Source of the DNA: Verrucomicrobiaceae bacterium
GTDB lineage: Bacteria; Verrucomicrobiota; Verrucomicrobiia; Chthoniobacterales; Chthoniobacteraceae
Assembly (NCBI GenBank): GCA_005791535.1
Contig: SXWH01000219.1
Span: 1-63,094, forward strand
Reading direction: 5' to 3'
DNA: 63,094 nucleotides
The position numbers and the translations under genes were made by a program. Under the pieces are notes generated by a model. That model ran no database searches. It worked only from the letters and a program-made list of their open reading frames with translations, and was not told where the DNA came from. This document shows positions 10,179 through 17,863 of the stretch, in pieces. Within the stretch, counting starts at the first letter, position 1. Every line of letters starts with the position of its first letter.

Positions 10179-11345
10179 ATGAAGACGCTCCACCTGATTA
10201 TCGTAGCAATCGTTTCCGCCACCCTGTCGCTTTTTGGCGAGGAGGGCGTAGCAGACCTGAAAATCGGCGACACCGCCCCGGACTTTTCACTTCCCGGCAT
10301 CGACGGGAAAACGCACACGCTCGCGACCTACAAGGACGCCAGAATGCTCATGGTGGCTTTCATTTCCAACCACTGCCCATCCTCTCACGCTGCGGAAAAG
10401 CGCATGATGAAACTCATCGCCGACTACAAGGACAAGGGGTTGGCGTTTGTCGCGATCAACCCAAACCATCCTGACGGACTCAGCCTCGATGAACTCGGCT
10501 ACTCGAAATACAACGACGGGTTCGATGACATGAAGAAATACGCCGCAGAGAACGGCTTCACTTTTCCCTATCTTTACGACGGCGAAACCCAGCACACCGC
10601 CAAAGCCTACGGCTGCCTGGCCACACCCCACGTGTTCCTTTTCGACGAGCAGAGGAAGCTGCGCTACAAGGGCTGGTTCGACGATTCAAAATACGAAGAC
10701 CCGGCGACCGTCAAATCAAGCGACGCCAGAAACGCGGTCGAGGCACTCGCCGCCGGCAAAGCCCTGACAGTGGAAGTTACCAAGCCACATGGTTGTTCGA
10801 CAAAATGGCTGAGCAAAAAAGGAACAGTCGCGCAGAAAACGGAAAAGTGGGACAGGACGCCGGTGGATGTAGAACTCATCGACCTTGAAGGGATCTCGGC
10901 ACTGCGGAAGAACGGCACCAAAAAGGTGCGCCTATTCAATGTCTGGGCGACCTGGTGCGCGCCATGCGTTGCCGAATTTCCAGAACTCGTGACTACGCAG
11001 CGAAAATTCGGACTGCGCGACTTCGAACTCATCACCCTCAGCACCGATGAACCGAAGGACGCGGCGAAAGTGAAAGCCTTTCTGGAAAAGCGCGGTGCCG
11101 GCCTGCTGGATCGCCTGAAGCCGTCGCTCAAAGCGGAGGGTCGCACGACGAACAGCTACATCTACAACGGCACCAACACCGCCGACCTCATGAAGGTTCT
11201 CGACCCGGAATGGCCCGGCGGCATCCCGCACACCGTGTTGGTGGACACAGAAGGAAAAATTATCTGGCGCCACACCGGCGCGGTGAACGGTGAGGAACTC
11301 CGCGCCAAAATCCTCGAACACATGGGCGGCGTTTACAAACCGTAA
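10179..11345 (+). CDS. Exported double thioredoxin-fold protein (AhpC/TSA-like plus TlpA-like)
   Basis: A 388-residue protein with an N-terminal signal segment (1-21) and two thioredoxin-like domains in tandem. The first (about 25-190) is AhpC/TSA-like with KIGDTAPDFSLPG and a lone C66 in SNHCPSSH, so it lacks the second Cys of a CxxC. The second (about 225-385) is TlpA/ResA-like with a classical redox pair C260-C263 in WATWCAPC and the IPHT cis-proline loop. Such proteins reduce disulphides in the periplasm, often for cytochrome maturation. ATG 10179 is chosen because the 27 codons upstream are charged and would bury the signal peptide. It is divergent from the CotH gene across about 150 bp. 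Confidence 0.87.
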   Translation: MKTLHLIIVAIVSATLSLFGEEGVADLKIGDTAPDFSLPGIDGKTHTLATYKDARMLMVAFISNHCPSSHAAEKRMMKLIADYKDKGLAFVAINPNHPDGLSLDELGYSKYNDGFDDMKKYAAENGFTFPYLYDGETQHTAKAYGCLATPHVFLFDEQRKLRYKGWFDDSKYEDPATVKSSDARNAVEALAAGKALTVEVTKPHGCSTKWLSKKGTVAQKTEKWDRTPVDVELIDLEGISALRKNGTKKVRLFNVWATWCAPCVAEFPELVTTQRKFGLRDFELITLSTDEPKDAAKVKAFLEKRGAGLLDRLKPSLKAEGRTTNSYIYNGTNTADLMKVLDPEWPGGIPHTVLVDTEGKIIWRHTGAVNGEELRAKILEHMGGVYKP

Positions 11346-11351
11346 TAAGGT

Positions 11352-11849
11352 TCAATTGCCCGAAGGAATGCGAACCTTGCCGGGCTTTGGCACGGGCGCC
11401 GGAGTTCCGGGAAGCGGCACAGACTCGCCGAGCAGCACACCGTTTTCGATGTTTCCGGCGTGATTTCGCCCCTGCGGTGGATTGACCGATTTGTCCGGCA
11501 TTCGAATGCCGCCCGCGATTGGCGGCGTGGAAACACAAGAAGTCAGCGCCGCCGGCAGCAGAAAAATCAACAGTCTCCCAATTGCCGGCTTCCACCCGGC
11601 GATGCGCAGGATCACACGCTCGAAAAAGTTTGGGGAAACCATCGCATCACCGGCCCGGACGTACGCCACACACTCGCTCCCCTTCGAATCATCCGCGAAC
11701 CGTTGAGCCTCGCGCTCGGTCATGGCCGAAAGATTGTAAACGTGCTTCCCGCATTCGGCACAAAAGCGTTTCCGCTCATCTCCGCTCATCGCGGCCCATT
11801 CTGCATGGCAGGGTTTCGGAACGACGAGCGGCGGCGTGATCTTTTTCAT
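11352..11849 (-). CDS. Membrane-anchored protein with a conserved Cys/Met N-terminal motif, function unknown
   Basis: A 165-residue protein. The N-terminal 60 residues carry C14 in PCHAEWAAM and the pair C30/C33 in RFCAECGKHVYNLSAMTEREA, a short cytoplasmic module I recognise from many Verrucomicrobia and Bacteroidetes hypothetical proteins; it may bind metal, but that is inference. A single hydrophobic helix (about 92-104) ends in LTSC, which resembles a lipobox but sits too deep for an ordinary lipoprotein signal. The rest (105-165) is Pro/Gly-rich and probably outside. The start at 11849 (MKKITPPL) is chosen over a longer frame because the conserved motif begins there. It ends 6 bp from the convergent thioredoxin-fold gene. 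Confidence 0.65.
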   Translation of the reverse strand: MKKITPPLVVPKPCHAEWAAMSGDERKRFCAECGKHVYNLSAMTEREAQRFADDSKGSECVAYVRAGDAMVSPNFFERVILRIAGWKPAIGRLLIFLLPAALTSCVSTPPIAGGIRMPDKSVNPPQGRNHAGNIENGVLLGESVPLPGTPAPVPKPGKVRIPSGN

Positions 11850-11921
11850 GGCTTTCAGCCAAAACCAAATTCGCGCGAAGTCAACCCGCGCAATACGCGG
11901 CAACCCTGAGGCAACGCCGGT

Positions 11922-11966
11922 ACAAAAGACAACTCAGCCGCCATGCTGTGTAGCAGGGCGGCTGAG
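11922..11966 (-). terminator. Intrinsic terminator after rpmF
   Basis: A perfect 10-bp inverted repeat (33-42 against 57-66 of the 11,9xx block, CTCAGCCGCC / GGCGGCTGAG) has a further 4-bp inner pairing. On the minus strand it is followed by TTGTCTTTTGT. It lies about 29 bp past the rpmF stop. The plus-strand side also has a TCTTTT tail. Confidence 0.8.
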
Positions 11967-11994
11967 GGTCTTTTCGAAAAGCTATCGTTCGCGC

Positions 11995-12171
11995 TTAGGC
12001 GATCGTCAGAGCCTGGCGTCCGGCATAATAGCCGCAAGCCGGGCACGCACGATGGCTGCGGATTGTGCTGCCGCACTGGCCGCACTTATTCAGCAGCGGC
12101 GCATGCCAGCGGAGTGATGCTTTGTGCGTGCGAAGACGCATCTTGGATTTCTTACGCTTTGGGACTCCCAT
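11995..12171 (-). CDS. rpmF: 50S ribosomal protein L32
   Basis: A 58-residue ribosomal protein. It begins MGVPKRKKSKMRLRTHK and carries the zinc-ribbon pairs C30/C33 (KCGQC) and C43/C46 (ACPAC), followed by GYYAGRQAL. It is therefore the zinc-binding (C+) form of L32 in the large subunit. The gene starts 12 bp after the yceD stop, the usual yceD-rpmF order in bacteria, and is followed by a strong terminator instead of the plsX/fabH genes seen in many genomes. There is no Shine-Dalgarno; the leader is A-rich. Confidence 0.97.
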   Translation of the reverse strand: MGVPKRKKSKMRLRTHKASLRWHAPLLNKCGQCGSTIRSHRACPACGYYAGRQALTIA

Positions 12172-12183
12172 GGTGTTTCTTTG

Positions 12184-12633
12184 TTAAAGTTTCAAGTTAT
12201 CGAGTTCCTTCCACACATCCCGCTGTTCATCGATTGGTTCGACGTCTGCAGGACTCGTGGAAAAGCTGGCTTTGCAGTCAGTTTTCCCATCCCAATCGCA
12301 ATGCGGATGGGCCGGAAGGGCGAGGAGAATGTCTTCCCTCAGATACTCTGTCAAGTCCACCATCTCACGACCTTGAAGCTCCACCTGGCAGGCAAAGTCC
12401 TGAACTCGGACGGGCAGCTTGAAACGCCCCAGACAGCGCACGCACTCGCAGTCGAGGTCCACACCGATTGGACCGTGCGCCCAGAGCCCGCCATCGCTGA
12501 TTCCCACGTCGAGCGAGTACGTGATGGGAGACACCGCTTTAACACGCGGATCGTTCAGTTCCAAAACCGAATTTGATTCCTCTCCCTCGTAGTGCTTCCC
12601 GTCGGGCGGAATTTGCAAAACATGCACTTTCAT
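12184..12633 (-). CDS. yceD: YceD/DUF177 family protein
   Basis: A 149-residue DUF177 protein. YceD is tied to 23S rRNA/large-subunit biogenesis and is almost always next to rpmF, as here (12 bp). The central family segment is visible: a beta-rich N-terminal half, then LDCECVRCLGRFKLPV with a CxxC pair, and the acidic VDLTEYLREDILLALPAHP motif that marks the family's C-terminal half. ATG at 12633 (MKVHVLQIPPDG) is preferred over a codon eight residues upstream because the conserved beta strand begins here. Confidence 0.9.
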   Translation of the reverse strand: MKVHVLQIPPDGKHYEGEESNSVLELNDPRVKAVSPITYSLDVGISDGGLWAHGPIGVDLDCECVRCLGRFKLPVRVQDFACQVELQGREMVDLTEYLREDILLALPAHPHCDWDGKTDCKASFSTSPADVEPIDEQRDVWKELDNLKL

Positions 12634-12693
12634 TTCCAGCAGGTTAGCGCATTCCACCCGAAACTCCAGCGTTCTTCCTCGGCGACTCCGGGT

Positions 12694-13053
12694 CTACGCC
12701 TCGCGACGAAGCCGAACGGCGACGTACTCGGTATCCGGAAGGATATACTTTCGAAGTTCGACCTCGACGGCGGCAAGCGGATACTGCCCGAGGAGCACCG
12801 TCGCGATTTCCTCGCCGAGGGTCTCGATTAGCTGGCGCTGTCCGGTGGCGGCGAGCGCCTTAATCACGCCGGAGACCTCTGCGTAATCGACGGTGTTCTC
12901 AAGTCGATCGTGCATGTGGGTAAATGACGCACGCGGCTCCATGATAACCGTAACGCGAAGCCGCTGCGGCTTCTTTCGCTCCTCTTCAAATGCGCCGATG
13001 AACGACGAAACACCGAGCTGCGAAATGACGATCTGGTCGGGCGATTTTGACAT
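12694..13053 (-). CDS. folB: Dihydroneopterin aldolase-like protein
   Basis: A 119-residue protein of the FolB tunnelling fold. FolB cleaves 7,8-dihydroneopterin to 6-hydroxymethyl-dihydropterin in folate synthesis. The sequence follows the family order: ISQLGVSSFIGAFEEERKKPQRLRVTV, a D/E-rich strand, the segment LENTVDYAEVSGVIKAL, and the catalytic-region ETLGEEIATVLLGQYP, then VEVELRKY. It starts 3 bp after the miaE stop and 60 bp before yceD, so it is inside the same transcription unit. No other folate gene is in the window, and some FolB homologues work on other pterins. Confidence 0.85.
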   Translation of the reverse strand: MSKSPDQIVISQLGVSSFIGAFEEERKKPQRLRVTVIMEPRASFTHMHDRLENTVDYAEVSGVIKALAATGQRQLIETLGEEIATVLLGQYPLAAVEVELRKYILPDTEYVAVRLRREA

Positions 13054-13056
13054 GGG

Positions 13057-13629
13057 CTAGTGAAGCATCGGATTTGGATTTGGCCGGCCTATGAGTTGCG
13101 CATCGAGATTGAGGAAATAGTCGAGCCGTTCTTCAGTCTCCGGCAGGTCGATGTGGCGGGCCATGATAAGGTAGGTCGCGTAGTGATTGCCCTCGCTCTC
13201 GACAAGACTCGCGTAGAAATCGGCGAGCTTGGGATCCAGATCGCGGACTCCTTCGGCGAGAACCTGGAACTTTTCGCACGACCGGCCCTCGATGAGCGCA
13301 CAGACGACCAGGTGGTCGATACACTGCCCGCGCCGCCCCTTGCGAACTTCCTGCATCATACCGGAAATCCAGGGACTTTTTTTTGGAACGGTGAAAGGAA
13401 CGCCGCGCTCACGCATCAACCGCAGCACAAGCTCGAAATGTTGCAGCTCTTCAATAGCGATGGCGTTCAGCTCCGAAACGTGTTCCCAGAGCTCAGGATA
13501 CTTCTCAAGATTCAGCGCCGAGGTCGCAGCCTTGCGCTCGAGATGGGCGTGATCATTCAGCACCGACCCGAGGTCGGAGCGGACGTGCGGAAGCCAGAAG
13601 TCGGGAATTTTTTCGCGCCAGAGCAGCAT
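13057..13629 (-). CDS. miaE: tRNA-(ms2io6A37)-hydroxylase
   Basis: A 190-residue all-helical non-haem diiron monooxygenase. MiaE hydroxylates the isopentenyl group of 2-methylthio-N6-isopentenyladenosine at position 37 of tRNAs reading UNN codons, using oxygen. Candidate iron ligands are all present: E31 (HLERKA), E61 and H64 (EELQHFE), E114 (ALIEGRSCE), and E146 and H149 (ESEGNHY), which is the complete ferritin-like set. The gene begins 6 bp after the SMP-30 gene and ends 3 bp before folB. It implies that miaA and miaB exist elsewhere in the genome and that the organism meets oxygen. Confidence 0.93.
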   Translation of the reverse strand: MLLWREKIPDFWLPHVRSDLGSVLNDHAHLERKAATSALNLEKYPELWEHVSELNAIAIEELQHFELVLRLMRERGVPFTVPKKSPWISGMMQEVRKGRRGQCIDHLVVCALIEGRSCEKFQVLAEGVRDLDPKLADFYASLVESEGNHYATYLIMARHIDLPETEERLDYFLNLDAQLIGRPNPNPMLH

Positions 13630-13635
13630 TGCGTA

Positions 13636-14568
13636 TTACTTTGATGGAGTAGCAAAAAAACTCCCCACAGCCTGCACCTTCCTTCGAAAGATGCGGTCAC
13701 CGTTCGTGACATAAAGAAATCCGCGGCCGTCGCCGCTCAGAGTGCAACTCGTCAGCGGTTTGTCGGGTTGAGGTTTGGTGAGCAGACCACACTCACGGCT
13801 GGTCGGATCGAAGACCTGCACACCCATCGTCGTCGCGACGAAATAGCGCCCCATCTCATCACTAATCATTCCGTCTCCACCGCTCGCAGCGAGCAGCGGC
13901 GGCGGTTCATTGAATTTGGATTCGCCCTTCGGATCCACCGGCCTCCGCATCGTCATCGTCGGAGCTTTCGCACTCAGCGAGCCATCGGGCTCGACTCGAA
14001 ACGTCCACACATTCGCGCCACGATAATCGCTCACAGCGAGTGTTCCCTGATCGGGTGAAAGCGTGATGCCGTTGGGCGCATTAATTCCCGTATCCACCGC
14101 CTTCACAGCCTTGGTTTTCAAATCGAGGAGCGTCACCTGTTTCTTGCCGGTCTCCGTGAAATATGCGCGCCCCTTTGCCGACACGACGAGATCGTTGGGC
14201 TGAACGTCCTCCGCGAGCACTTCAACTTCGGCTCCCTTCGCCAAATCGATTGCGATGATCCGCTTCTTCGCGCCCTGACACGCGATGAGACGTCCGTCCG
14301 GCGCAAACTTCAGCCCGCTCACGCCTTCATCGCTGAGCTTCGATTTCACGCCGCCCGGAGTGACTTTGTAGATACCTGTTCCTTCGCCGCGCATGTCGCT
14401 GAAATAGAAGTTCCCGGCGGCATCGGTCGTTGGTCCGTCTGCAAACGTCAGGCCCTCAGCGACGGGCTGCCATCCTTCGCCTTCAATGAGCAACCGGTGC
14501 AACGTAAGGTCGCCACCTAGATCCTGGGCCACGGCGGCGGTGGCTATGAAGAGAAGACGCTTGATCAT
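13636..14568 (-). CDS. SMP-30/gluconolactonase-family exported beta-propeller
   Basis: A 310-residue protein with a short signal peptide (1-14, ending AVA) and a six-bladed propeller of the SMP-30/gluconolactonase/LRE type. Blade motifs such as FADGPTTDAAGNFYFSD, LKFAPDGRLIAC, NAPNGITLSPDQGTLAVSD and GGDGMISDEMGRYFVAT carry the Asn/Asp residues that hold the catalytic metal in this family. It probably hydrolyses a sugar lactone or related ester outside the cytoplasm. The exact substrate cannot be inferred. It is the first gene of a tight minus-strand run leading to miaE and rpmF. Confidence 0.85.
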   Translation of the reverse strand: MIKRLLFIATAAVAQDLGGDLTLHRLLIEGEGWQPVAEGLTFADGPTTDAAGNFYFSDMRGEGTGIYKVTPGGVKSKLSDEGVSGLKFAPDGRLIACQGAKKRIIAIDLAKGAEVEVLAEDVQPNDLVVSAKGRAYFTETGKKQVTLLDLKTKAVKAVDTGINAPNGITLSPDQGTLAVSDYRGANVWTFRVEPDGSLSAKAPTMTMRRPVDPKGESKFNEPPPLLAASGGDGMISDEMGRYFVATTMGVQVFDPTSRECGLLTKPQPDKPLTSCTLSGDGRGFLYVTNGDRIFRRKVQAVGSFFATPSK

Positions 14569-14631
14569 GCGCGTGCTCTACCCACACAGCGCGTCGGACG
14601 CAAGCGGCGGAAGATCCGCGTCGGAAGCCCG

Positions 14632-16866
14632 CTACAACTTCGGCAAGCCGAGACCTCCGCTCTCCGGGTCGGTCCGCTTGCCGGGTAATGGCCCCGGCTT
14701 CTTTCCCTTTTTCACGAGCAGAAGCCTGCTTTGCAATTCATCCGGATCGAGATTCTCGCCGATCAAAAAGTCGATATAACGGGAGAGATGCGCCTGATAG
14801 ACTCGGTCGGTGAGATGCTTCTCACCAAGGATCTCCATACCGGAGCGCAGCCCGCTTTCGTAGGCCTCCGCCGCTGCTCGCGGCCGGTTGTTTGTCACCT
14901 CTTCATCACCGCGTTTAAAAAGCGCGGCCATCTTCGCGAGACCGGGTTCGCCGGTCTGCTCGGGCTCCACGGGCTCACGCGCGCCCAAAGTCTCCTCAAG
15001 CGCGGCTATCTGCTCCCTCGAAAACTCCAGAAGCCCAAGCTGCGCACGGTACTGGTTCCGCAGGTCACCATACCGCGAATCCTTCCATCTCGCATCGCCG
15101 AGTTCCTGTTTAAACAAGAGCAGCGCCCGCGAAAGATCCTCCGCTGCCTGCCTGTTGTCGCCCGATGTTTTAGCGCGACCGGCGGCCTCTATGTGCAACT
15201 GAGCCTGCTCAAAAAGCCGGGCCGGCGCAATCGGCGTCGCGCTGACCGGGACCGGCTCGGAGAGCGGCTCGACCGGACCTACGACGATCTTCTCCGGTCC
15301 GGCTTTCACGGGCTCCGGCTTTGGCTCCGCCATCGCAGGTGCCACGGGACCATCCACAGGACCTTCACGAGGACCACTGAACAATCCGCGCCCGAAGACT
15401 GCGAAGACCGTAATGGCAATGAGCGCAATTCCGACCCCTCCAACAATCCAGCGAACATCGCGCACGGCGGCCTTTTCCACGTCCTCGAGTTCGTCGTCCT
15501 CGTCGTCGCGCGGCGGGATGATCGGCTGCACTCCAAACTTCAACTGCTCCGACGCGGGCTTGGAGACCGGCTGCAAAGGCTGCAAAGGCGGAGCGCTGGG
15601 ATGCGGGACAACGGCAATCGCACTCTCAGCCTGCCCAACGGCTACCGGCGGCACCACCGGCACCTCAACTGCGCCTGACTTCGCATGCTGCTGCTCCTGA
15701 TGTTTCGATTCCGGACCCGAAGCAGGCGCGGCAACCCCGGAGTTCTCGATGGAAGCTGCAGGCGCGTTCTTCTCAGTCATTACTGGGGGCGCCGGCTTGG
15801 ACGGAGGCGGGACCGCCAACGCCGCGGGCTTCGTGATTGCCGGCGTCTGCGTTCGTTTAGCAACAGCATTCGCCGAGGCCTTTGCATTGGCGACCACGGA
15901 GGCGAGCGAATCGACCGCCGGCCCTGTGGCTGCAGCAGGTTTCTCCGCAGGTCCCTGCCCGACCGTCCGTGCAGGCCCGCCGACTGGCTGCTCGTTTTGT
16001 TTAGGCGGAAGCGGCCCGGAATTCACCACCTTCCGCGGCACAATTTCCGGCGGAGGTGCAACGGGTGCGACCACCGGCGGCAGCGGCACGTCACGCGCAA
16101 ACGCCGCGCGCAGGAATGGCATCACCCGGGCCTCAAGCTCCGCAGCCTCCACTGGCTCCAACATCCACGTAAGGTGCCCAATCGCAGCCTCGACCGACTT
16201 CGGCGCGAATGCAGTGACTGCCTGCTCCATTGTTGCAACGGAAGGAGGTTGCGCATCGGTGCCGACGTCCTTCAACAGATTTCCAAAAAACTCCGAGGCG
16301 GACTCGGCCGCAAGTTTGAGCGCCGGCGGATCGCCCACAACTTCCCGCCAGAGGGACGCATTCATCAATCCCATAAAAAGCGCCGGCAGCCATGATCTTG
16401 CCGGCCCGATCCCGGAATCCACGGCAAACTGCGGGAGATACGGATAGAGGCTTTCCAAAATTGCCAAATCGGATTCGTTGATGCGGATCTCAAAACCCGA
16501 TGTCTCGAGCTCGGTATCCATCTCGGCACACAACGCGGCAAATGCATTCAGGATCGGCGCGAGCGGCGCACCAGCCCTCGCCTCGGCGAAGCGATGCGTT
16601 AGACCTTCGTCGGCAAACAGCCTCGCAACCCGCCGCAGAGCGCGCGCGAGCGCTCCCGTCCACGGCTGCACGGCAAGCGCGAAGTGCGTGTCCGGCGTTT
16701 GCAACGCAGCATCGAATGCCGCGGCAACTCCGGGCGCACGCAAAGGGTCCTTGAAAACGCCAGCCTGCATCCATGCATGGCGTAAAAAAACGCGGAACCC
16801 GCCCCGCGCTACGGCGATGCCATAGCGAACAAGGTGCGCAGCAGGGCTTGGATTGTCTGGTTTCAT
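14632..16866 (-). CDS. Large Pro/Ala-rich single-span membrane protein with C-terminal helical repeats, function unknown
   Basis: A 744-residue protein I cannot place in a named family. Residues 1-260 are Ala-rich and helical. Residues 265-450 are low-complexity Pro/Ala/Val with charged spots. An acidic patch (DDEDDELEDVEKA) precedes one transmembrane helix at about 470-492 (GIALIAITVFAVF), followed by a Pro/Glu/Val linker to ~560 and a helical C-terminus (560-720) resembling TPR repeats. With one internal helix, the two halves must lie on opposite sides of the membrane, probably the N-terminal half in the cytoplasm. It lies between the SMP-30 gene and a phosphate-binding-like gene, all on the same strand. 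Confidence 0.7.
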   Translation of the reverse strand: MKPDNPSPAAHLVRYGIAVARGGFRVFLRHAWMQAGVFKDPLRAPGVAAAFDAALQTPDTHFALAVQPWTGALARALRRVARLFADEGLTHRFAEARAGAPLAPILNAFAALCAEMDTELETSGFEIRINESDLAILESLYPYLPQFAVDSGIGPARSWLPALFMGLMNASLWREVVGDPPALKLAAESASEFFGNLLKDVGTDAQPPSVATMEQAVTAFAPKSVEAAIGHLTWMLEPVEAAELEARVMPFLRAAFARDVPLPPVVAPVAPPPEIVPRKVVNSGPLPPKQNEQPVGGPARTVGQGPAEKPAAATGPAVDSLASVVANAKASANAVAKRTQTPAITKPAALAVPPPSKPAPPVMTEKNAPAASIENSGVAAPASGPESKHQEQQHAKSGAVEVPVVPPVAVGQAESAIAVVPHPSAPPLQPLQPVSKPASEQLKFGVQPIIPPRDDEDDELEDVEKAAVRDVRWIVGGVGIALIAITVFAVFGRGLFSGPREGPVDGPVAPAMAEPKPEPVKAGPEKIVVGPVEPLSEPVPVSATPIAPARLFEQAQLHIEAAGRAKTSGDNRQAAEDLSRALLLFKQELGDARWKDSRYGDLRNQYRAQLGLLEFSREQIAALEETLGAREPVEPEQTGEPGLAKMAALFKRGDEEVTNNRPRAAAEAYESGLRSGMEILGEKHLTDRVYQAHLSRYIDFLIGENLDPDELQSRLLLVKKGKKPGPLPGKRTDPESGGLGLPKL

Positions 16867-16918
16867 GAGCCGGTCGGGATGATTGAGTCTCGGAGCATGC
16901 GGGTGAAAGGATAATCGT

Positions 16919-17782
16919 TCACCGCCCTTCGAGTTGCGCTAGCGGAACATGGCCCGCCTTTGCTACGGCCGTCTGTCCTTTCTCGGAAAGCATGAAATCG
17001 AGCATCTTCTTCACCGAACCGGTTGGCTTCCCCGAGGTGACAAGAAACAGCGGGCGCGAAAGTGGATATTTCCCCGACGCAACGTTCGCGGGCGTTGGTT
17101 CCACGATGTTTCCGTTATCGAGCTCCACAGAAAGTGCCCGTAGTCCGGCCTTCGGCATTTCGCTGAACTCCAGCAGCGAAACAGCACCGGTATTGAACTC
17201 CACCGTGTCTCGAACCTCGTCCGGCGTTTCCAGAATCTCGGCCTTTGAAAGCGGCGCTTTGCGCACGTCTTCGTAAAGCCAGATTACAAACAAATCCCAC
17301 ACGCCGCGGCCCGCATTGGTGCCCGGTCGATTGAAAAAGACGATCTCACGGTCGGCGCCTCCCAGTTCCTTCCAGTTCTTCACGCGGCGTTCGTAGATCG
17401 CGATTAACTGCTTCTTTGAAAGCCTCCGGACACCAGCCTGCCAGACCTCCTCGGGAACGACCACCAGCACGGCCTGTGCGCCGATTTTCGTCTCGGTGAA
17501 CCGCTTGTCGGGAAACGCCGCACGCTCTTCTCCGCTCACCGGGCGCGATGACAGACCTATGTCCACGACTTCCTGCCCGACTCCCGCGATACCCGCCGAA
17601 CTTCCGCCTTCGGTGACCACCTTGAACTCGATGTCATGCTCGCGCTTCAAATCCGCCGACACTGCCGCGACAGGAATCCCGACGACGGGAGTGCCGCGCA
17701 CGACGAGCAGGTCCGCCAGTGCCGTGGACGCCGCAGCAAGACCGCACATGGAAAGAAGGAGTGTGAACCGGGTTTTGGTCAT
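16919..17782 (-). CDS. PstS-like phosphate ABC transporter substrate-binding protein (orphan)
   Basis: A 287-residue exported solute-binding protein. A signal peptide (1-23, ending STALA) is followed by the PstS-family pattern: VTEGGSSAGIAGVGQEVVDIGLSSRPVS, which forms the anion-binding loop; IGAQAVLVVV; LSKKQLIAIYERRVKNWKELGG; FNRPGTNAGRGVWDLF; and a C-terminal YPLSRPLFLVTSGKP. It probably binds phosphate or a similar oxyanion in the periplasm. No pstC, pstA, pstB or phoU is adjacent. The start at 17782 is preferred to an ATG four codons earlier because it puts the basic residues directly before the hydrophobic core. Confidence 0.85.
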   Translation of the reverse strand: MTKTRFTLLLSMCGLAAASTALADLLVVRGTPVVGIPVAAVSADLKREHDIEFKVVTEGGSSAGIAGVGQEVVDIGLSSRPVSGEERAAFPDKRFTETKIGAQAVLVVVPEEVWQAGVRRLSKKQLIAIYERRVKNWKELGGADREIVFFNRPGTNAGRGVWDLFVIWLYEDVRKAPLSKAEILETPDEVRDTVEFNTGAVSLLEFSEMPKAGLRALSVELDNGNIVEPTPANVASGKYPLSRPLFLVTSGKPTGSVKKMLDFMLSEKGQTAVAKAGHVPLAQLEGR

Positions 17783-17863
17783 GCGCGGGACCATAGAGGG
17801 TTCCCACAGCGGTGCAAAGTTCGCTTTAACACCGTACCCATATTCGGGTTGAAATTGACAACC

